This document shows, one piece after another, positions 30,260 to 37,813 of a stretch of DNA of 64,000 nucleotides (position 1 is the first letter of the stretch; each line of letters opens with the position of its first letter). Where the stretch lies: contig NZ_MDED01000022.1 in assembly GCF_002939885.1 (NCBI RefSeq), positions 18,908 to 82,907 of the forward strand. Direction: 5' to 3'. The position numbers and the translations under genes are program-made. This DNA comes from Xanthomonas cucurbitae. GTDB taxonomy: Bacteria; Pseudomonadota; Gammaproteobacteria; Xanthomonadales; Xanthomonadaceae. Under the pieces are notes generated by a model that was not told where the DNA came from, did no database searches, and saw only the letters and a program-made list of their open reading frames with translations.

Positions 30260-30709
30260 ATGCGCGCTTCACTGTTCAAGCTCGGTATCAACCTGTGGCC
30301 GCCATATTTGTTCGCCGGCATCCATGTCATTGTGCTGTCGGCCGACTATCGCTTCGCGCGGGTGGAATTGCGGCAACGGCCATGGAACCGCAACTACGTT
30401 GGCACCCATTTCGGCGGCAGCCTGTTCGCCATGACCGACCCGTTCTGGATGCTGCTGGTGATGCAGAACCTGGGCCGCGACTACTACGTGTGGGACAAGG
30501 CCGGCAGCATCGACTTCGTCAAACCCGGGCGCGGCACGGTCAGCGCGGATTTCGTCATCGACACTAGCGTGCTTGAGGAACTGCGCGAGGCCACCGCCAA
30601 CGGCGAGAAGCATCTGCACTGGTTTGAAAACGAGATCCACAACCGCGATGGCGAGGTGGTGGCACGCGTGCGCAAGCAGCTCTACGTCAAACGCAAGCCG
30701 GCGCACTGA
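30260..30709 (+). CDS. DUF4442 hotdog-fold protein
   Basis: A 149-residue cytosolic protein of the DUF4442 family, hotdog fold related to acyl-CoA thioesterases. Visible motifs: [39 protein letters not shown] (family core helix) and [21 protein letters not shown]. No experimentally defined substrate is known for the family. ATG 30260 is preferred; ATG 30212 is in frame upstream but adds a non-homologous Pro-rich stretch. No strong ribosome binding site. Confidence 0.82.
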   Translation: MRASLFKLGINLWPPYLFAGIHVIVLSADYRFARVELRQRPWNRNYVGTHFGGSLFAMTDPFWMLLVMQNLGRDYYVWDKAGSIDFVKPGRGTVSADFVIDTSVLEELREATANGEKHLHWFENEIHNRDGEVVARVRKQLYVKRKPAH

Positions 30710-30890
30710 CCAACAGACCAGCACGCGAGTGCAGCGCCAACCCACGCCGAACGCCAACCACTGCAGGCAGACAGACTTCCACCCACATCCACGATGCGCA
30801 CGCCGCCGATGGCGCCGCGCAGCGAACCCGCGCTTTGCGTCCTGGCGCGCATTGGTCAAGAATCGGGCATCTTCCCGACTGGCTGCCTTC

Positions 30891-31796
30891 ATGCTGCTGC
30901 GCACCGTTGCTTCTGCCTGCCTGCTCGCCCTGGTCCTGCCCGCTGCCGCCAACGCGGCCTATCGCAGCCCGCAACAGATACTGGACAGTTCACCGGCCAG
31001 CGCATGGCGCGTGCTCGATCCCGAGCGCACCCTGTACCTGGAGCTGGATAAAGGGCGGGTCGTCATCGAGCTGGCGCCGCAGTTTGCGCCCGAACATGTC
31101 GCCAATATCCGCACGCTGGCGCATGAGCGCTTCTGGGACGGGCTGAGCATCTACCGCTCGCAGGACAACTTCGTGGTGCAGTTCGGCGACCCGGATGGCG
31201 AGACGCCGGGCAAGGCCAAGTCGCTCGGGTCAGCCAGGACGCATCTGCCGGCCGAATTCGAACGCGCCTCGCAGGGCCTGGCGTTTCAGCGCCTGCCCGA
31301 CAGCGATGGCTGGGCGCCGCAAGTAGGCTTCGTCGACGGCTTCCCGGTCGGGCGCGATGCCGCCAGCGGCAAGACCTGGCTGGCGCATTGCTACGGCACG
31401 CTGGGCGCAGGCCGCAACAACGATGAAGACAGCAGCATTGGCGCCGAACTGTATGTGGTCACCGGGCAGTCGCCGCGCCAGCTGGATCGCAACATCACCG
31501 TGGTCGGCCGCGTGGTCAAGGGCATGGAGCTGCTCAGCGTGATTCCGCGCGGGCCAGACCCGATGGGCTTCTATGCTGATGCGGCGCAACGCTCGCCGAT
31601 CCGCGCGATCCGCCTGGTCAGCGACGTGCCGGCGCCCGAACGCACGCCGCTGCAGCTGTTGCGCACCGACAGCCCGACCTTCCGCGAGGTGGCCGAAGCG
31701 CGCCGTAATCGCAAGGACGATTTCTACAAGCGCCCGGCCGGGCATATCGACCTGTGCAATGTGCCGCTGCCGGTGCGGGCGCCGCCTGCTGGGTGA
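30891..31796 (+). CDS. Periplasmic cyclophilin-type peptidyl-prolyl isomerase
   Basis: A 301-residue exported protein. ATG 30891 opens a signal peptide ([22 protein letters not shown]). The mature protein has a cyclophilin fold: [42 protein letters not shown], then [10 protein letters not shown], and the later [32 protein letters not shown] and [18 protein letters not shown]. It is longer than minimal cyclophilins, with a C-terminal extension (about 245-301) of unknown role. Probably assists folding of envelope proteins. The stop codon runs directly into a heptamer array. Confidence 0.88.
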   Translation: MLLRTVASACLLALVLPAAANAAYRSPQQILDSSPASAWRVLDPERTLYLELDKGRVVIELAPQFAPEHVANIRTLAHERFWDGLSIYRSQDNFVVQFGDPDGETPGKAKSLGSARTHLPAEFERASQGLAFQRLPDSDGWAPQVGFVDGFPVGRDAASGKTWLAHCYGTLGAGRNNDEDSSIGAELYVVTGQSPRQLDRNITVVGRVVKGMELLSVIPRGPDPMGFYADAAQRSPIRAIRLVSDVPAPERTPLQLLRTDSPTFREVAEARRNRKDDFYKRPAGHIDLCNVPLPVRAPPAG

Positions 31797-31799
31797 ATC

Positions 31800-31820
31800 G
31801 GGAATCGGGAATCGGGAATC
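31800..31820. repeat. Heptamer array (GGGAATC), copy 5
   Basis: Three exact GGGAATC heptamers preceded by a partial unit (GAATC) that overlaps the stop codon of the cyclophilin gene. It lies 22 bases from the 3' end of the convergent EamA pseudogene. Confidence 0.88.
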
Positions 31821-31841
31821 GCAAGAGCGGGCCACGCCTGC

Positions 31842-32730
31842 TCAGCGGGCGCGCTGGCTGAAGGCGACGCTGCCCAGGATCAGCACTGCAGCGAACAACA
31901 TGGTCCAGGTCAGCGGTTCGCCCAGCAGCGACCACGCCAGCAGTGCGCCGAACACCGGCACGAGGTAGGTCACGGTGGATGCACGCGCCGGGCCGATGCG
32001 CTGGATCAAACGGTAGTACATCAGGAATGCCAACCCGGTGCAGACCACGCCCAGCGCGGTCGCGCAGGCCCAGGCCACGGCCGGCACCGGCGTGGTCGGC
32101 CACTGCCACCAGGCCAGTGGCGCCAGCAGCAACGCACTGCAGCCCAACGTGGAGGCCGCCGATGCCGCCGGTGGCAGGTCGCCCATCTGGCGCTTTACCA
32201 GGTTGTAGCCGATGCCGTACAGCAGCGAGGCAGTGGCGCCGGCCAGTGCGGCCGGGCCCACGCTCAATCCGGCCGATTTGCCGGTCGCCAGCACCAGCAC
32301 GCCGATGAATCCGACCAGCAAGGCCAGCGCGCGGCGCGTGCCGATCTTTTCGCCAAAAAAGCAGGAACGCGATCAACGCGGTGAACAACACCGTCATCGC
32401 ATTGCAGATCGCACCGACGGCGGCGGGCGCGTGCTGCGCGCCCCAGGCGAACAGCAGAAACGGCAATGCGGAATTCAATACGCCGATGGCCGCGAGCATC
32501 GGCCAGCGATGCAGCGGGAAGCGTTCGCGCGCCAGCCACAGGAACGGCCGCAGCACCAGCGCGCCCAGCGCCAGGCGAATCTCCACCAGCACCACGGTGC
32601 CGAACGTGGGTGCGGCCACGCGCATGAATAGAAACGAGCAGCCCCAGACAATGCCCAGAAAACCCAGCTCCAGCGGCGTGCGCCATTGCCGTGCTGCAAC
32701 GGCCGGCTGCATCGACGGCTGCGCGCTCAT
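31842..32730 (-). pseudogene. EamA-family drug/metabolite transporter, frameshifted at A6
   Basis: Two overlapping frames together give a complete ten-helix EamA (DMT) transporter of about 295 residues. The 5' part runs from ATG 32730 (MSAQPSMQ...LGFLGIVWGCSFLFMRVAAP) to FLLFW. The 3' part continues in another frame as GEKIGTRRALALLVGFIGVLVLATGK...ILGSVAFSQRAR. The break falls at a run of six A on the plus strand (32355-32360; T6 in the coding strand): five T would restore FLLFGEKIG, the conserved end of helix 4. This is either a real inactivating insertion, slippage during transcription, or a sequencing error in a homopolymer. It is divergent from a LysR regulator. Confidence 0.85.
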
Positions 32731-32900
32731 CGCCGCGCTCCGGCGGCATGCCGTGCTGTGCTGCAAAGGCAAAGGACAACATCCGGCAGCTGCACAGGCA
32801 TGGCACGATCATCGCGATGGGAGGGTGCAGCATCGGCCGCGCCCGCAGGCGCGACAAGCGCGTAGTATCGCAGCCAGCCACAAATCTGACTCATGCCTGG

Positions 32901-33893
32901 ATGAACCTGCGCCCCGCCCTGTTGCCCGCGCTGGGCGTGTTCGCCGCAGCCGCCCGCCACCAGAACTTCGCGCACGCGGCCGAAGAACTGCACCTGACCG
33001 CCAGTGCGGTCAGCCACCATGTACGCAAGCTCGAAGCGCTACTGGGCGTCACCTTGTTCCAGCGGCTGGCGCGCGGGGTCAAGCTCACTGCCGAGGGGCG
33101 CCAGCTGGCCGATGCCGCCTCCGCCGCATTGTCCGAGATCGCGGCGGTGGCCGGCAACCTGCATCCGCGCGAAGACGCCATTCCGCTGCGCGTCACCACG
33201 CTGCGCTCGCTGTCGTACTGCTGGTTGCTGCCGCGGTTGCCGCGCTTCTGCCGCGCGCATCCGCATATCCGCCTGGACCTGCAATCGGACCCGGCGTTCT
33301 CGCGCTTCGAAGAAGGCGGCCCCGAGCTGGGCATTCGCTATGGACAGGGTGCCTGGCCCGGATTGACCTCGCAGCATCTGATGGACGACGAGCTGTTCCC
33401 CGTGGCATCGCCATCGCTGCCGGAAGTGGCTGCGCTGCGCACCCCGGCGCAGATCGCGCAGTTGCCGCTATTGAGCGACATGTCACCGCAAGGCTGGCGC
33501 GACTGGTTCCGCGCCGCGCAGGTGCGCGGCACCACGCTGCCGCCGATGCACACCTTCAACGACAGCACCGACGCCATGCGCGCGGCCGTCTACGGCCTGG
33601 GCGCGGTGCTGGCACGCAAGCACATCGCCCAGCCCTACCTGCAGCGCTACGAGCTGGTGCGCCTGCCCGGGCCCACGCTCAAGGCGCGCTACGCCTATTA
33701 CATCGTGCACCCCAGCCACCGCGAGCCCAGCCCCGCCGCTGCGGTGTTCATCGACTGGCTCAAGCGCGAAGCCTTGGATGAACGCACGCCGATGCCGGCG
33801 CTGCCCGCCGAGCTGTTGGCATTGCCGCCGAGCGAAAGTGTGCAGAAGCTGCGGGGGCGTCGGAACTCGCGTCAGGCATCGGCAGCGAATTGA
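32901..33893 (+). CDS. LysR-family transcriptional regulator
   Basis: A regulator of 330 residues. The N-terminal winged helix-turn-helix (about 8-66) reads LGVFAAAARHQNFAHAAEELHLTASAVSHHVRKLEALLGVTLFQRLARGVKLT, the pattern of the GcvA-like subgroup. A LysR substrate-binding domain fills the rest. The last 25 residues (LRGRRNSRQASAAN) extend beyond the domain. ATG 32901; no strong ribosome binding site. The gene is divergent from the EamA transporter across a 170-base region, so the transporter is its likely target; the ligand is unknown. Confidence 0.9.
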   Translation: MNLRPALLPALGVFAAAARHQNFAHAAEELHLTASAVSHHVRKLEALLGVTLFQRLARGVKLTAEGRQLADAASAALSEIAAVAGNLHPREDAIPLRVTTLRSLSYCWLLPRLPRFCRAHPHIRLDLQSDPAFSRFEEGGPELGIRYGQGAWPGLTSQHLMDDELFPVASPSLPEVAALRTPAQIAQLPLLSDMSPQGWRDWFRAAQVRGTTLPPMHTFNDSTDAMRAAVYGLGAVLARKHIAQPYLQRYELVRLPGPTLKARYAYYIVHPSHREPSPAAAVFIDWLKREALDERTPMPALPAELLALPPSESVQKLRGRRNSRQASAAN

Positions 33894-33957
33894 AGTCGCA
33901 CTAAAATCCTGGCAGTGCGTGAAAAATCTCGATGTGCCATCTCTCTGCGGGACATTG

Positions 33958-34001
33958 TTCTCCTCCATGGAGGAGAAGGTGCATCGAAGGGGCGGATGAG
34001 G
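33958..34001. repeat. Palindrome plus GGCGGATGAGG tail, copy 1
   Basis: A perfect palindrome TTCTCCTCCATGGAGGAGAA followed by GGTGCATCGAAGGGGCGGATGAGG. The same outer arm and tail occur at 39679-39722 with different inner stem bases. Confidence 0.8.
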
Positions 34002-34200
34002 GGGAGAGCGAAGTCTGGTGGAGTCTGGGTACAGGTGTGGCTTCGCCCCGCCCCCTCACCCCCTGCTCCGTGCCCCGGCCCGCGCTTGCGGCGCGGGCGC
34101 TCCACGGCACGCGCGCCAGTGGCGCGCAAGCGGTGCCTTCCCGCCCCGTAAGGAGGGGGGGGGCTTGCAAACGTCACCTGGCAGGCCGATAAGAAATCGC

Positions 34201-34248
34201 TTGACAAGCATTCCATCAAGATCATTAATTAGCTAATTCGTTAATTAT
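34201..34248 (+). promoter_or_regulatory. Promoter and operator of the arsR-type regulator
   Basis: TTGACA at 34201-34206 is a consensus -35; 17 bases later ATTAAT (34224-34229) can serve as -10. Overlapping the -10 is a perfect 12-bp palindrome AATTAGCTAATT (34227-34238), followed by CGTTAATTA. This A+T-rich palindrome is of the kind bound by ArsR/SmtB-type repressors, suggesting autoregulation of the two-gene unit downstream. Confidence 0.72.
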
Positions 34249-34260
34249 CTAAACCAAATC

Positions 34261-34575
34261 ATGTCTGCTGACCGCATTTTCGAAGCCCTGGCCTCGCGCC
34301 CGCGCCGGGAAATCCTGGCCTACCTGTCCGCGCAGGAACTGACTGCCGGGCAGATCGGCGAACGCTTTGCGATGAGCGCGCCAGCCATCTCGCGTCACCT
34401 GTCGGTGCTGTCGGCGGCCGGCCTGGTCAGCAGCGAGCGGCGCGGGCAGTTCGTGGTGTATCGGCTGACACCGGACAATATGGTCAACACGCTCAGCGGA
34501 TTCGCTTTCGAAATCTGCCCGGTCGCCGGTCCGTTGCAACGCGAATCGCGCAAATTGGCCAAAAAATCTCGCTGA
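34261..34575 (+). CDS. ArsR-family transcriptional repressor
   Basis: A 104-residue winged-helix repressor: IFEALASRPRREILAYLSAQELTAGQIGERFAMSAPAISRHLSVLSAAGLVSSERRGQFVVYRL. No cysteine pair of the metal-binding ELCVCDL type is present in the recognition helix, so metal sensing is unlikely; it resembles the SdpR/PagR-like non-metal subgroup. The start directly follows an A+T-rich palindromic operator. The next gene, a cupin-like/DUF2867 fusion, begins 29 bases later and is probably co-transcribed and co-repressed. Confidence 0.9.
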   Translation: MSADRIFEALASRPRREILAYLSAQELTAGQIGERFAMSAPAISRHLSVLSAAGLVSSERRGQFVVYRLTPDNMVNTLSGFAFEICPVAGPLQRESRKLAKKSR

Positions 34576-34604
34576 TTGCCGTCTTCCCACCGCAAGGAGT
34601 TGCC

Positions 34605-36023
34605 ATGGACCACCCACGGATTGTTTCCGACCGCAGTTTTCCGCGCGTGACGCTGCCCTCGCACAGCGGCGGCCGGCCGGTGGAAGTGATACTGATCGCC
34701 CAGCTCGATCCCGGCGCAGGCGACAGCCTGATCGCGCAGACAGTGGAGCGGCAGCGGCAGCACCCGGCCCATCACGACGCGCTGGACGAACCCTCCGCGC
34801 AGTTGTCGGCACCGGACCTTAGTCATGGGGACCCCACCTCGCTGTTCTCGTTTTCGGTGGGCCCGCAGGGACACCCGTTCCATTGCCACGCCGGCCATCG
34901 CGTGTTCACTGCCATCACCGGCAGCGGCGGTGCACAGTTGCGCTTTTCCACCGCTTCCCTGCAACAGCTCGACGCCGACCCCAACGCGTTCGTGCGCGCG
35001 CTGCGTTATGTGAACCTGCCCGGCGACAGCCTGTTCACCGTGCGCTTCGGCGGCGGCACCTGGCATCAGTTCGCACCGGCGCAGAGCAATGCTGCGCATT
35101 CGGCGTTCTTTGCGTTGTCCTGCCACCCGGACGAAGCCGGCGGCGTGCTGAGCGACGCGCAGCAGACACTGGTCCACCAGGGCCAGGCCACCATCGCCAG
35201 CCTGACCGAATTGCTGCCCGCTGCGGTCACTGCCCTGTTGCAGGCCGCGCCGCCGGCCGCCGCCGATGTCCCCACCGTGTCGCTGTCGCTGCACGCCAGC
35301 CCTGAGAGCTGGCAGCAACGCGCCTGCAGCCGCGCGCGGCGCTGGAGCGGCCGGCTGCGCCAGGCGCTGACGCGCGCGCGCCGGCCGGGATTCGTCGCCA
35401 CCCATCTGCCCCTGCCGCAGGTCAGCCCGCTACCGGCACTGCCGCCGGAGGCGTTGTTGCATGGGCAGCTCGGTAGCGCCGTGCATTTCCAGGATGGCCA
35501 TCAACTGGAGCTGGATGCGCGCCAGCTGCACAGCGACACCCTGCAAGGCGTGCTCTGTGATCTGCTGCAAGCGTTCGTGGACCAGCCACCCAGGGGTGTC
35601 AGCGGGTTGATGCAGCTGCGCAATCTGCTGGTTGCGCCATTGGGGTGGCGCACCTCGCGTCGGGGTTGTCCCGTGTCGCCGTTGCTGGATCCGTCCGCAA
35701 CACACCTGTTCGCCGGGCGCTTCCCGGTGCTGGCACAACGCAGCGATGCCGATGGACAGCAGATTCAGGTCGTCCTCGGCGCCGACGACAAGCATCTGCG
35801 TTTTCGTTCCTTGATCGCATTGCGCCGCATCGGCGACCAGCGCATCGCGCTGACCATGGCCACGCAAGTCAGCTGCCGCAATTGGCTGGGACGTGTGTAC
35901 ATAGCCTCCATCCTCCATGTGCACCACCACTACATCGTGCCGGCCATGCTGCGTGCCGCAGCGCAGCGCCTGCTACATGCCGAACACGCGGAAAGCGCTG
36001 CCTGGCTGGCGCATTCGCCGTGA
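34605..36023 (+). CDS. Cupin-like/DUF2867 fusion protein
   Basis: A protein of 472 residues with AAGGAG 5 bases before ATG 34605. The N-terminal half looks like a cupin-type domain: GHPFHCHAGHRVFTAITGSG (about 89-108) and later FGGGTWHQFAPA (148-159), giving three or four histidines in the right order for a metal site. A Pro/Ala-rich linker (about 213-280) leads to a C-terminal DUF2867-like domain (about 285-465), with GWRTSRRG, HLFAGRFPVLAQ, and the hallmark LGRVYIASILHVHHHYIVPAMLR. DUF2867 normally stands alone or is fused to an NAD(P)-binding domain. It forms a unit with the ArsR regulator. Function unknown; the domain calls are from pattern recognition. Confidence 0.75.
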   Translation: MDHPRIVSDRSFPRVTLPSHSGGRPVEVILIAQLDPGAGDSLIAQTVERQRQHPAHHDALDEPSAQLSAPDLSHGDPTSLFSFSVGPQGHPFHCHAGHRVFTAITGSGGAQLRFSTASLQQLDADPNAFVRALRYVNLPGDSLFTVRFGGGTWHQFAPAQSNAAHSAFFALSCHPDEAGGVLSDAQQTLVHQGQATIASLTELLPAAVTALLQAAPPAAADVPTVSLSLHASPESWQQRACSRARRWSGRLRQALTRARRPGFVATHLPLPQVSPLPALPPEALLHGQLGSAVHFQDGHQLELDARQLHSDTLQGVLCDLLQAFVDQPPRGVSGLMQLRNLLVAPLGWRTSRRGCPVSPLLDPSATHLFAGRFPVLAQRSDADGQQIQVVLGADDKHLRFRSLIALRRIGDQRIALTMATQVSCRNWLGRVYIASILHVHHHYIVPAMLRAAAQRLLHAEHAESAAWLAHSP

Positions 36024-36101
36024 ACGGATGCGCCGGCACCATCACCTCGTTTTGTCCTGGCGCTGCCTAGGCTTGGGGTCCCCAATCCCCAGGACACGCC
36101 C

Positions 36102-36395
36102 ATGCCCACTGTTCGCCTGCGTATCACCGGCACCGACGACGACGCGCGCGCCATCGCCAACCTGCTGCAAAGCATCGAAGGCATCGAGCACGTGGAAGAA
36201 GTCGACGACCTGATGCCACACCTGGACGACGACGATTCCAGCTCGGCGGGCCTTTCGGACGACGAAGGTCCGGGCAGCCACGAATTCGAAGTGGAAGCTG
36301 GCAACGAAGCCACCGCACAGAAGGTGCGCAACGCGGTGCAGGAACTGGCGTTGCAGCTGGACGTGTTTGTCGAATACGAATACGACGAAGGCTGA
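36102..36395 (+). CDS. Small acidic protein of unknown function
   Basis: A 97-residue protein with AGGA before ATG 36102. It has an alternating beta-alpha-beta pattern resembling an ACT or ferredoxin-like fold: VRLRITGTDDDARAIANLLQSIEGIEHVEEVDD at the start and a second half NEATAQKVRNAVQELALQLDVFVEYEYDEG. Between them is a strongly acidic loop (HLDDDDSSSAG, DDEGPG). I do not recognise a named family. It is on the same strand as the preceding fusion gene, 78 bases downstream. Confidence 0.75.
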   Translation: MPTVRLRITGTDDDARAIANLLQSIEGIEHVEEVDDLMPHLDDDDSSSAGLSDDEGPGSHEFEVEAGNEATAQKVRNAVQELALQLDVFVEYEYDEG

Positions 36396-36592
36396 GCATC
36401 GGTTCAGGGCTGAGCGCCGCCTGCGTGCGTAGCAATGCTGCGCCGGCCCGCCACCCGACCCGGTTTGCTGTGCGCCGCCTGCAAGGAGCAGACGGCGCAT
36501 TCCCTTGCAGAACACGGTTTCTTCGCCGCAGGACCGCGCGGTACGGCATGCGCGCGCCACCTCGGCGACGCGGCACAGCGCCACACCTTGGT

Positions 36593-37390
36593 TCAGGGCA
36601 TCCTGCGACGCCGTTGGCGCCAGCGCCAGACCAGCAGCACCAGCCAGCCGATCACGGCGGCAACCGCGCCCACCGGCAGCAGCGCCGCCACCGCACGGAT
36701 CACGAAGGCCATGCTGACCGCAAAGACCTGACCGAATTCGGCAGCCGCCTCCGCAATTTCGCCCCTGCCCTGCTCGCTCCAGGTGCCGCTGAAATGCAGC
36801 GTCAGCAACTGGGTGCGTACACGACGCTGTTGCTGCGCAGCGTCCTGCTGGGTCTGCTGTGACTCGGCCTCGATCTCGGCCAGGCGCTTGGACACCGCCA
36901 GCAGGTCACCTACCGCCAGATCACGGCGTTGCTGCAACTCCTGCAGTCGCGCGTGTTCTTTCTGCAATCGTGCCTGCGCCAGGCCAGTATCGGCCATCTG
37001 CTGGGCCAGGTCCTGCGCACGCGTGCTGCGCGCCGCCACATCGCCATGCTCGCCGGCCAGTTGCACCATTGGCTCGACACCCTCGGGCACCAGCCGCACG
37101 CTGACACTGCCGCTGGCGTCGCGCCCGCCGCTCTGCTCCACCGTCAACACGGCGCAGTTGCCGTACTGCGCGCCCTGGCAGGCGCTACGCACCGCAGCGA
37201 CGCGCTCGCCGATCTGATCGGCAGGCAATTCGATGCGGACATCGTGTTCGTAGGCCAGTGACGCGCCGGATGTGACCGGCGCAGACGCCGGCGCCGCCGC
37301 AGCGCCGGCGTCTGCGGCCATCTCCTCCTGCGGCCGTGCGCACCCGCCCAACGCCCACCCGATCAGCAACACCATCGGGTAACGCGGCAT
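36593..37390 (-). CDS. DUF4349 family lipoprotein
   Basis: A 265-residue envelope lipoprotein. ATG 37390 has GAGG 6-7 bases upstream and gives MPRYPMVLLIGWALGGC, a lipoprotein signal with LGGC lipobox at residue 17. The middle is a beta-rich domain (DVRIELPADQIGERVAAVRSACQG...GSVSVRLVPEGVEPMVQ), followed by a long coiled coil (about 120-205, ARLQKEHARLQELQQRRDLA). A C-terminal transmembrane helix (AALLPVGAVAAVIGWLVLLVW) precedes a basic tail (RRRRMP). This architecture is typical of DUF4349; function unknown. Confidence 0.82.
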   Translation of the reverse strand: MPRYPMVLLIGWALGGCARPQEEMAADAGAAAAPASAPVTSGASLAYEHDVRIELPADQIGERVAAVRSACQGAQYGNCAVLTVEQSGGRDASGSVSVRLVPEGVEPMVQLAGEHGDVAARSTRAQDLAQQMADTGLAQARLQKEHARLQELQQRRDLAVGDLLAVSKRLAEIEAESQQTQQDAAQQQRRVRTQLLTLHFSGTWSEQGRGEIAEAAAEFGQVFAVSMAFVIRAVAALLPVGAVAAVIGWLVLLVWRWRQRRRRMP

Positions 37391-37398
37391 GGCGGGCC

Positions 37399-37581
37399 TC
37401 ACAGGCTGGCCCCATCGATCCGCTGCACGCTGCGCGTGGTCAGATCCAGACCGGTAATGCAACGCACATTGACGGCGATAGTGGCTTGCCCGGTCTTGGG
37501 ATTGGCGCCCTCGGTGATCGGCGCATCGGTCTCGAGCTCGAAAGCGATGCGTCCGCAGTGACAGCTGCCGGCGTGCTGCAT
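37399..37581 (-). pseudogene. GFA/CENP-V family remnant with in-frame internal deletion
   Basis: A 60-residue reading frame with an excellent ribosome binding site (AAGGAG, 8 bases before ATG 37581). It starts like a GFA-family (glutathione-dependent formaldehyde-activating/CENP-V) protein, MQHAGSCHCGRIAFELE, and ends like one: EGANPKTGQATIAVNVRCITGLDL. The whole middle, about 50-60 residues with the remaining zinc-binding cysteines (CxxC and the HFCPxCG type motif), is missing, the two ends being joined in frame at PITEG. So it is likely a decayed gene, unless a mini-protein is used. It ends 8 bases before the DUF4349 gene. Confidence 0.72.
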
Positions 37582-37813
37582 GGGTTTGCTCCTTGGAAAA
37601 CAGTGCGTTGTGGATGTGCCTCAAGGAAATGGAACGCTACCGGCGCACCGCCGGCCCTGCGCCTGGGCGAATGCAGCGGTGCCTTGCCGATCATGGCAGG
37701 TGACGGTTGCGTCCGCCCGTCCGGTCCCGCCTGGTGGCCACTCTAAACCAATGGTGGATGCGAACGGGCGCACAGATGCCTATGCTGTGGGTTTGCTCCC
37801 ATCAGGATCCACG

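Larger units (their letters stand above)
33894..34260. other. Spacer between LysR and ArsR genes
   Basis: About 365 bases without a supported gene. It holds a perfect 20-bp palindrome (33958-33977) with a conserved tail, a GC-rich hairpin near 34078-34100, a run of nine or so G near 34150, and the arsR promoter region (34201-34260). The open frames here are low-complexity and lack ribosome binding sites. Confidence 0.55.

Noticed and set aside
36435..36731. Possible small protein with CAACKE motif on the plus strand
   Set aside because: Overlaps the 3' end of the DUF4349 gene, lacks a ribosome binding site, and its second half is low-complexity.
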